Source of the DNA: CAZGNZ01 sp964527215
GTDB lineage: Bacteria > Fidelibacterota > Marinisomatia > SCGC-AAA003-L08 > JACNLC01
DNA length: 64,000 nt
Assembly: GCA_964527215.1 (NCBI GenBank)
Contig: CAZGNZ010000010.1
Span: forward strand, 1-64,000
Direction of reading: 5' to 3'
Shown piece after piece: positions 34,600-42,500 of the stretch; position 1 is the stretch's first letter; the number at the start of each line of letters is the position of its first letter. The notes under the pieces were generated by a model, which was given only the letters and a program-made list of their open reading frames with translations, ran no database searches and had not been told where the DNA came from. Both the position numbers and the translations under genes were made by a program.

Positions 34600-36030
34600 C
34601 TATAGTCCCGCCTGTGTATAGCCGCTGCGGCCGATATATACTTTCTGAACCGTCCCCGGAATTTCCGAAGAGGACTGTGAAACGTCCTCCGGAGCATTGG
34701 TCTGCACCAGATAAAGATAATCACCGTTCCAGCACATGAAGTTGGCCGTATCCACCACATCGCCGGGATAGAGCTCTTCCGCGGATCCGTCTGACGGATT
34801 GTATCGAATGAGGGTCGCTGAACCCTCCGGAACGAAGTAGAGGTTTCCGTCTTCATCAAATTCCAGATAATGAATATCGGAGTAGGAATCCAGAACCGTT
34901 TCCGCCTCCCCGAGACCTCCCGGAATAATCTGATGCCGGGTGACGGCAGCTCCGCCGGTGTTTCCCGCCTGAGTGACATACACATACCCATCAAACACCC
35001 GACAGTTGGCGGCACGGCTGTACTCGATCATGGTAATCTCGGGAATGACATCAATGTCATTTTCCTCCAGTATCTCGTCCAGTTCCATGGTGCCGCCGGT
35101 GTTGGTTTTAATGGAATCAATATAGCTGCGCTTAATGCGGAAAAGCCGACTGGGATGATCGGTGATGTCCACCACCAGGGAATCCTCAATGTAGTAGGAA
35201 TTGTCTTCGTAAAAATCCAAAGTGGTAATGAAGAATGTTTCCGTCAGATGGTCAATATCCATTCCTGAAGGCTGAACCACATTTTTAATATATTTGGAGA
35301 AACTGGATGAACCGTCGGTCGGAGCGGATGAAATCCAGCCCAGCTCCCGGTCACGCCGCAGATTGTTGGCATAAAACATTCCGTCCGGTGCCGGGATGAG
35401 ATTGCCTTTCACATATGTTGTCCGCAGCACTTCAAAGGAATTGTCCGCCATTATCCGATACAGTCCCTTGGAATAATGGATACTGGCCTGATTAATCAGG
35501 ATGTGCGGAATGTCATTCGGGCCGTTAGCGATTCCGTAAGGCATATACACCGAATCCGCGACGGCAGTGATGGCTTCCAGGAAAGTAAACTCCAGCGGCC
35601 GAATCCAGACCGTGTCAACCATGGTTTCATGATAGGTGGTATCCGTGTTGGTAATCATCGTATCGATATGGACAATAGTGGTATCGAAACTTTCAGTCCA
35701 GCTGCCCCAGTGCTCGCTCCCCTGAACAGCCAGTTTCACTTCAAGCGACTTGTTGTTGATCATGGGAACCTGGACTCTCAGATGATCTTCCGATGCTTCC
35801 AGAACCGTTCCCGGCGAAAAGCCGAACAGGATCATATTTTCTTCGGGAAGGGTGGAAAAATTCTGTCCGTAGATGTCAATTTCATTTCCCGGAAAAGCCA
35901 TTTCCGGGATGATGTCAAGGACCACAGGTGCCGGATTCCCGGTGGGATGCGGATCAATCCAGCTGGTGGAATCTTCGGTGCATCCCAGAAGAAACAGCGA
36001 AACAATGATTAAAAAGCTGCAGAATTTCAT
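34600..36030 (-). CDS. TIG-domain/beta-propeller surface lipoprotein
   Basis: 476 residues with a lipoprotein signal (FLIIVSLFLLGC, Cys16). An IPT/TIG immunoglobulin-like domain follows (PVVLDIIPEMAFPGNEIDIY, then NFSTLPEENMILFG), after which the rest looks like a beta-propeller (repeats such as NLYFVPEGSATLIRYNPSDG and WNGDYLYLVQTNAP). TIG-bearing lipoproteins next to TonB receptors are the surface glycan-binding or SusE/F-like partners in Bacteroidota. The ATG overlaps the stop of the PorV-like gene (ATGA), and its stop abuts the receptor start. Likely the receptor's extracellular lid or binding partner; no SusD homologue is present in view. Confidence 0.7.
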   Translation of the reverse strand: MKFCSFLIIVSLFLLGCTEDSTSWIDPHPTGNPAPVVLDIIPEMAFPGNEIDIYGQNFSTLPEENMILFGFSPGTVLEASEDHLRVQVPMINNKSLEVKLAVQGSEHWGSWTESFDTTIVHIDTMITNTDTTYHETMVDTVWIRPLEFTFLEAITAVADSVYMPYGIANGPNDIPHILINQASIHYSKGLYRIMADNSFEVLRTTYVKGNLIPAPDGMFYANNLRRDRELGWISSAPTDGSSSFSKYIKNVVQPSGMDIDHLTETFFITTLDFYEDNSYYIEDSLVVDITDHPSRLFRIKRSYIDSIKTNTGGTMELDEILEENDIDVIPEITMIEYSRAANCRVFDGYVYVTQAGNTGGAAVTRHQIIPGGLGEAETVLDSYSDIHYLEFDEDGNLYFVPEGSATLIRYNPSDGSAEELYPGDVVDTANFMCWNGDYLYLVQTNAPEDVSQSSSEIPGTVQKVYIGRSGYTQAGL

Positions 36031-37034
36031 TTTGACCTCGCCTGACTGAATCCAATAGTAAAAATGTGAACCGGATCAAAATGCCTGAAATTGTTATAGG
36101 CGTAATCGACCTGAAGGTGTACGGGACCGATACTCTGAGCCGTCCCAAGCCCCAGCGACAGATCTTCCTCGTCGTAATTCTGTTTGTATCCAGCCCGGAA
36201 TGACAGCAAATCCAGCCAGCTGTATTCAATGCCGTAATGGATGCGTTCGGTATAATCTCTGGAATGGATGAGATCAACGGCAAAAGTGAGGGACTGATAT
36301 TGAGGGATCCCGAAAAGATGGAAAAGATTCATGGCGGTACCGAACCGAAAGGTCAGCGGCAGCGGGAAGGATTCGTCAATGTATTCCTTTTCCTGGGAAA
36401 AATTCTGCAGCGTCATTCCGAACCGCAAATCATGAAAACCGGGATAGAAAAGGGTGCCGAAATCAAAGGCGGAGACAACCAGATCATTGTTGATTTTGGC
36501 AACACCGGATGTATCGCTGTCGAAGCTGATGTATCCGGACCCCAGATCCTCATAGCAGTACTTGTAGTTTACGCCGAACGTGAACCGGGATGAAATACGA
36601 CGCCCGTAGGTGACACCGACCATCATGGCCTCAGGAGAGAAGGTTCCCATATCAATGAATCCCTGATCATTATCCGCGCGGATGGTGGATTTGAGATTCC
36701 CGTAGTCAAGATTGATCAGGCTGATTCCCAGCACACCGCTGTCTTTCAGATCCCAGACACCGCTGAGAGCACTGTGACTGATTCCGGCAATCCAGGAGGT
36801 ACTGGTGAAGGTCAGTCCCGGTCCGTCGATCCCGTTGATTCCCGCCGGATTCCAGAACGCTGCGGTCATTTCAGAATCCATGGGTGTAAAGGCATTCCCC
36901 ATGCCTGCCGCCCTGGCGCCTGTGGGAATGGACAGCCATTTAAATCCGGTCTGCCCCAGTTTTTTCACTGCCCAGCCTGATTCAGGAAGGCAGAAACATA
37001 ATATGAACAGTAACCAATAGGCTCGTTTTGGCAT
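36027..37034 (-). CDS. PorV/PorQ-family outer-membrane protein
   Basis: 335 residues: signal peptide about 1-22, then the family opening FKWLSIPTGARAAGMGNAFT and AAFWNPAGINGI, followed by repeated amphipathic strands of a FadL-like barrel. PorV shuttles T9SS cargo to the attachment complex on the cell surface; several relatives occur per genome in FCB bacteria and are often encoded beside cargo. The gene begins the receptor-lipoprotein string with ATGA overlap and lies 12 bp after the NifX-like gene. Dedicated export help for the sorting-tail proteins of this locus is a reasonable inference. Confidence 0.75.
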   Translation of the reverse strand: MPKRAYWLLFILCFCLPESGWAVKKLGQTGFKWLSIPTGARAAGMGNAFTPMDSEMTAAFWNPAGINGIDGPGLTFTSTSWIAGISHSALSGVWDLKDSGVLGISLINLDYGNLKSTIRADNDQGFIDMGTFSPEAMMVGVTYGRRISSRFTFGVNYKYCYEDLGSGYISFDSDTSGVAKINNDLVVSAFDFGTLFYPGFHDLRFGMTLQNFSQEKEYIDESFPLPLTFRFGTAMNLFHLFGIPQYQSLTFAVDLIHSRDYTERIHYGIEYSWLDLLSFRAGYKQNYDEEDLSLGLGTAQSIGPVHLQVDYAYNNFRHFDPVHIFTIGFSQARSK

Positions 37035-37046
37035 AACGCACTCTGT

Positions 37047-37385
37047 TTAATCAATTATGGACGGGATATATCGCTGCACCAGGGTATCCGCTTCTTCTGT
37101 GCTGTCGGACAGAAACACCCGCATCTGATGCTCCTCCACTGCCTGGCATTTCCACTTCCGGCATATTTGCCCAACCAGCAGAACTCGGCAGTTGTCCAGG
37201 CCGTCGGCCAGCTTTTCCGGATAAAATACATCTGACCTGCAGCTGGCGTTTTTCAGGTTTCCGGTTTCCTTGACGGGGGTGCCTGATACGTCATAGAATC
37301 TGAATAATGGTGCGGATGAAACATGGTTCGGCCACAGTTTTCCGTTCTCTCCTATGGCTGCAGCCAGATAATATGATTGGGACAT
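37047..37385 (-). CDS. NifX/NifB-fold small protein
   Basis: 112 residues resembling the dinitrogenase iron-molybdenum cofactor (NifB/NifX/NafY) fold: IGENGKLWPNHVSSAPLFRF followed by YDVSG, then DNCRVLLVGQICRKWKCQAV and a closing MRVFLSDSTEEADTLVQRYI. Three cysteines sit in the middle (Cys-Arg-Ser, then CRKWKC). Stand-alone members may carry Fe-S or other cofactors, but their role outside nitrogenase maturation is mostly unknown, and no nif gene is near. AAGGAAA precedes the ATG. It is the first gene after the ROK regulator in the same direction, an odd place for this family. Confidence 0.5.
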   Translation of the reverse strand: MSQSYYLAAAIGENGKLWPNHVSSAPLFRFYDVSGTPVKETGNLKNASCRSDVFYPEKLADGLDNCRVLLVGQICRKWKCQAVEEHQMRVFLSDSTEEADTLVQRYIPSIID

Positions 37386-37515
37386 TCCGGGAGATTTCCT
37401 TCTGTTAATACTCAGACTTCATTTTTCATAATATTCTTCATTCGCAACCCCAAGATGATCTGTCAGACATGGAATACAAATCGGGCGGTTCGGCTGTATT
37501 CTGTCAGGATTTGAA

Positions 37516-38793
37516 CTAAAAGATGGGTATGGATGAAAACCGCGATTCATCAAAAACTTTTTCCAGTACCAGTGCAGCGGCACCCATAACACCCGCGCGG
37601 TCCTGCAGTTCGGAAACCACGATTCGGGTATGCTGGTGAATCTGGGCGATGGTGTATTGGTTCAGTGACTGGTTAATGGGGTCAAGAATATAGCGTCCGG
37701 CCTTACTCACCCTGCCGCCAAGAACGATCATGTCCGGGTTCAGGAGGTGGATCAGAACGGCCAGGCCTTCTCCGAGGTAGTTCCCAATCTCTGCCAGAAT
37801 CCGAATGGCATACTGATCACCGTCATTGGCGGCCTGTACCACCGCTCCTGCCTCCAGACGGTCCAGATTGCCGTCCACCATGCTGCTCAGCTGACTGAGC
37901 GTGCCGGATTCTATTCCTTTCCGTGCCAATTCCGCCAGCGCGGTTCCGGACGCGACCGTCTCAAGACAGCCCCGTTTTCCGCAGTGACACAGCAAACCGT
38001 CGGGAACGATTCGGATATGGCCAAACTCACCGGAAAAACCGGATCCGCCGCGATACAGACGCCCGTTCAGAATCATCCCCATACCAACACCCCAGCCGAT
38101 ATTCAGGCACAGCGCATTCTGGATACCCCTGGCCATTCCGAACCGGGATTCACCCAGTGTCATTACCCGGGCATCGTTTTCCACCACCACCGGTTTCTGC
38201 AGGCATTTTTCAAACACCTGCTGAATCGGCTGATCATCAAAATTGAAAAAAGTAAAACTGCGGCCGGTATCTGAATCAACCAGACCGGGCAGTCCAATAC
38301 CGACGCCCACCAACCGGGAATCGGCGATGCCTGAATGCCGGATCAGATCACCGGCGCATTTGCAAATCCGACTGACAATCTCAGGATCATCCGAAACCTT
38401 GATATTCAGGGACCGGATTTCCGTCACCAGTTCGTTTTTAATGTTTATCAACCCCATTTGTGTGGTCTTGCGGCCGATGTCAATTCCCAGAATATACCGG
38501 GAATCAGGGTTCAGTCCGTACAGCTTCGGACGGGGCCCCCCGCCTGAGCTGCCCTGTCCCTGACCTCTTTCCTGTACCAGACCGTCAGAAATGAGTTCAT
38601 CCATCAGCTTGGATGTGGTTGGGGTGCTCACATGACTTTTCTTGGAAATTTCAGGAATGGTCATACCGCCGTTGCTGTAGAGTATTTCCAGTATATGCAT
38701 TTTTCTGACATACTGCTTGAACTGAACCCCTTTGGTCTGTTTGGCAGCCATCATGTTCGTGATATGGGATTCTTTAACCGTTGCTTTTGTCAT
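37516..38793 (-). CDS. ROK-family transcriptional regulator
   Basis: 425 residues: an N-terminal winged helix-turn-helix (ILYSNGGMTIPEISKKSHVS, then TPTTSKLMDELISDGLV), a glycine-rich linker and a ROK sugar-kinase-like domain (ILGIDIGRKTTQMGLI, VGIGLPGLVD, LCLNIGWGVGMGMILNG). The zinc site appears as LLCHCGKRGCLETVASG. Members such as NagC, Mlc and XylR repress sugar genes and are released by a sugar or its phosphate. It heads the minus-strand sugar locus, 131 bp before the next gene, and so is its probable local regulator. A perfect AT-rich palindrome 250 bp upstream (39043-39068) is a candidate operator for autoregulation. Confidence 0.85.
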   Translation of the reverse strand: MTKATVKESHITNMMAAKQTKGVQFKQYVRKMHILEILYSNGGMTIPEISKKSHVSTPTTSKLMDELISDGLVQERGQGQGSSGGGPRPKLYGLNPDSRYILGIDIGRKTTQMGLINIKNELVTEIRSLNIKVSDDPEIVSRICKCAGDLIRHSGIADSRLVGVGIGLPGLVDSDTGRSFTFFNFDDQPIQQVFEKCLQKPVVVENDARVMTLGESRFGMARGIQNALCLNIGWGVGMGMILNGRLYRGGSGFSGEFGHIRIVPDGLLCHCGKRGCLETVASGTALAELARKGIESGTLSQLSSMVDGNLDRLEAGAVVQAANDGDQYAIRILAEIGNYLGEGLAVLIHLLNPDMIVLGGRVSKAGRYILDPINQSLNQYTIAQIHQHTRIVVSELQDRAGVMGAAALVLEKVFDESRFSSIPIF

Positions 38794-39042
38794 GCTTGTA
38801 ATCCATCTTTATATTACCTGCAGCCGGAAACCGGGTTTGTCGCTCCGGCCGAATTCCCGAATACCGGAATTCTGTCTTGAATAACTGCTGTCCAAAACCC
38901 CGCCATTGCCGTGAATCGGTAAAACCACCAGACCATACCCGGAATTCAGGTTTCAATATTGGATGATTCAGAATAAGGGAGATTTGAGCTTCAGCAATAT
39001 CTCAGTTGACACAGGAAATGAATTGTCAGTCAACCGCCATAA

Positions 39043-39068
39043 GTTAGATAATTAATTTATTATCTAAC
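39043..39068. promoter_or_regulatory. Candidate operator palindrome
   Basis: A perfect 10-bp inverted repeat GTTAGATAAT / ATTATCTAAC separated by TAATTT. Its low GC content and lack of a following T run argue against a terminator; AT-rich palindromes of this size are usual operators for ROK regulators, and the ROK gene begins 250 bp away. Binding is inference. Confidence 0.4.
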
Positions 39069-39233
39069 AATATCGTTTTTAATTATTTTAGTATAAACTG
39101 CGAGAAAATGGGATTCCGTCTTTCTCTCAATCCGCGACTTTGCTGAGTCTGCAATTTTCATTAAAACATTTAATATGTCGCATATCCAGTTAACCATACC
39201 AACATCCTTAAGACAGAGATTGTAAAATGCAGA

Positions 39234-39365
39234 GCGGACGGGTATCAGGTTTTGATCGGGGCATTTTTTATTTCGCTGCCACGCCAACTGGCGGATTCAA
39301 ACGAGATGAAATTGGGCTGCTGCGCATGTTCTTCTGCTCCTTTTCTTTGCAGAAAAGGGCTTCCA
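39234..39365 (+). repeat. Dispersed repeat, copy B
   Basis: Starts GGACGGGTATCAG, continues TTGATCGGGGCATT and GCTGCCACGCCAACTGGCGG, then AAACGAGATGAAATTGGGC and GCTGCGCATGTTCTTC. The first half matches 51250-51310 and the second half matches 250-315 on the minus strand. It lacks the GGAGACGG block present in copies A and C, so it looks like an internally deleted member. Confidence 0.55.
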
Positions 39366-39591
39366 AATTCATCGTCTCAAGTAATGCAATTTTCCGATTT
39401 GTATCTGATGAACAGATTTACGGTCAATCACGAACGGGTTTTCAAAAAAATGTTATATACGGATGTGTCAGCGGCTTTCTATTACATTATTTTACTTTTC
39501 CATATCGCATTTCCATCACTATTCTTATAATCCCTTATGAACGCGAATCAAATGAATATCCGAACACCCAACGCAGACAGGATCGAGTTCC

Positions 39592-42500
39592 ATGAAAATA
39601 AAGATCGTCGTTTTACTTATTCTAACGGCATTGTCATTCGCATTACCGCTCAATAATCAACCTACCCGTTTTACGCTGACGCAGCGTGGCGGTGATTTCC
39701 GCGTCATTGAATTCTCAACCGGCAGCCTGAACTGGGAAAGCCTTGACGGCGGTACCCGAATTTCAGCAGTTCAGGCCGGTTCATCGGGGATTCCCGGCAG
39801 CGCGGACATCCCGCTGTATTCTGTATTTCTGAGTGCAGAAACCGGACGAAGCTATGAGTTCAGTTATGAAGTCACCCGCAGTCACACTGTGCCGGATTTC
39901 CAGCCTGTTCCGGTCCCGGAGTACTTCATCCATGACGCGGTGCATGAAGATCTTTCGAAGAGCACTGCTGCAGGTTCCGACCTTCCGGTAACTTTTCCCG
40001 ATGAAATCATCATGGTGTCCGATCCGATGATCATGCGGGATCAGGTGATGGTTCAGCTGACGGTCCAGCCGTTTATCTACAATCACGAAACATCTGTTCT
40101 CACCGTCATTGATGACATGGAAATCCATCTAACCGCATTTGGAACAAAGTCCAGCCGACTGACTGAAAACCGTCCCCCTTCCAGGGCATTCGAGCCGTTC
40201 TATCAATCAATGATGCTGGATTATGAAACCGACCTGCGCGACAATGAGTATCAGCAGCCGGCAGTGCTGTACATCTGCGGCGGTTCGGCGGAAATCCATC
40301 CGGAGATGATCAACCTGATGGAATGGAAGCATGAAACAGGCTTTGAAATTTATTCCGTAACAGCGAACAACATCGGCAGCACAGCCGAAAGTATATCCGA
40401 CTACATTTATGAGGCTTACACCTACTTTGATCCCGCACCGGAATATGTGGTGTTGGTGGGCGATGTCGGGGGCACCTATGATATTCCCACTTTTTATGAG
40501 AGCTGGTCGGACTGCGGCGGAGGTTCCTGCTACGGTGAAGGGGACCATCCCTACACCCAGCTCGAAGGCAACGATATCCTTCCGGAAATTCTTATCGGCC
40601 GGATTTCCATCCAGAACCTGCAGGACCTGTCCGTTATCGTCAACAAGATCATCAATTATGAACAGGGCAATAATCCCGGTATCATGTGGTACGAACGGGC
40701 TGCGTTGGCTGCCAATCCGGATGCGTACGGCGGCGGACAGTCCTTGGTGACAGCCAATGAATACATCCAGGAACTGATGCAGACTTACGGAATGACAGAC
40801 ACTCGGCTGGGAATCGACTTCTATGACGTTGGGATATCCACCTGGATCAACAGTCAGCTGAATCAGGGTGTTTCCTACCTCAATTTCAGAGGATTATACG
40901 GACCTGCAAGCTACAATATTGATGTGATTACGGAAGATCTGAATTCCCACTCCATGTCTCCGGTGATCACGTTTATCACCTGCGGCACCGGGTCTTTTGC
41001 CTATGAAACGGCCACAGCTACCGAAGTCCTTCTGCGCTCCGGTGTGAGTCCATCCAACTATTCCGGGGCAGTTGCCGTCATCGGGACCTCCACCTGGGGT
41101 ACCCATACGCCATTCAACAACATGATGGACATGGGCATTTATCACGGGATTTTCGCGGAAGGCGTTCCGGATATCGGGAGTGCCCTGCAGTGCGGAAAAC
41201 TGGCGCTGCTCAATACATATCCCAACAATCCCAATCACTATGTGGATATTTTCACGCACTGGAATAATCTCATGGGAGATCCCACCCTGCGGCTCTGGAC
41301 CGACACTCCTAATCAGCTGACAGTGAATTTGCCGGCTGAGATCGGACTGGGAACCGGGGCCGTATCCGTTGAAGTGATCGATTCGGATGACCAGCTGGTA
41401 GAAGATGCATTTGTCACGCTACTTTCGGAGGATGGGGTTCTGTTCAAGAGTGCACTGACCAATGCAGCCGGACAGGCGGAAATTCCGCTGGACGATTACA
41501 ACTCCGGGGAAGTGCTGGTCACCGTGACTGCCAGGAACTGCATCCCCTGGCAGGGAAGTCTGCAAATCAGCGGACTCTATGTTTTGGATTTATCAGGCTC
41601 TGCGGTAATCACTGAAACCGGCGGACACAACAGCGACGGTCTGGCCAATCCCGGTGAAACACTGCTCCTGGAAATTCCAATGCAAAACACCGGACTGCAG
41701 ACAATTCAGTCCCTCACTGCGGTTCTTTCTGCCCCTTCAGACCTGGTTCTTATTCACACGCCGCAGGTCGCTGTCGAATCCCTGACTGCAGGTGATTCGT
41801 TCACTGCCGGTTTTGAGATAGAAATTGATCCCGGCTTTGAAACGGGAACTGCGTCAGATCTGGTCCTTCAGGTCACCGACGGAGACGAACGCACTTGGGA
41901 GACCCTCATTCCGCTTGAAATTCACGCCGGCTTGACCGAATTTGCCTACGCCGCTGATGCAGACGGCCTGCCTCTTCTGCCCGGGTACAGCGGGGAAGTG
42001 ATCATCCACTTGGACAACAATGGTCTGATCAGCCTGACGAATCTGTCCGCTGAGCTTTCCTATGAAGGCCTGCTGGATGTGGACATCGACGATTCATCCG
42101 GATTCTGGCCCCAGATTGCAGCCGGCGGCTCGGAGCCCTGCACCGATTCGTTCAGCATTTCCTTTGATCCCAATATCATTCCCGGCAGCGTTATTCCTTT
42201 CCGTCTTCATCTCTTCGGTACCGCTTATGAAACTGAAAAAATCCTGCTGATAACCCTTGGTGAAACCACGGTGGATGAACCGCTGGGTCCGGATGAATAC
42301 GGATATTATATCTATGACTCCGGTGATACCGGCTATTCCCTGGCACCCGAGTATATGTATCAGTCTGTCTCCCCGGAATACGGCGGGATGGGAACGCCAA
42401 TGAACATGACAGACTGCGGAGAGGGTGTTCTTTACGAGCAGGGTCCGGTCCATATCGCGCTGCCCTTTGAATTCACCTTTTACGGTGTCGATTATGACAC

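Larger units (their letters stand above)
38794..39591. other. Divergent intergenic region between ROK and C25 genes
   Basis: 798 bp between two divergent genes. It contains an AT-rich perfect palindrome (39043-39068), a weaker inverted pair GTTGAC/GTCAAC at 39005-39034, and a copy of the dispersed repeat at 39234-39365. Open frames here overlap the repeat or lack any recognisable protein, so I call none. Confidence 0.5.

Noticed and set aside
39060..39287. 75-residue minus-strand frame
   Set aside because: It begins inside the dispersed repeat, has no ribosome site and shows no recognisable family; the palindrome at 39043 lies at its end.
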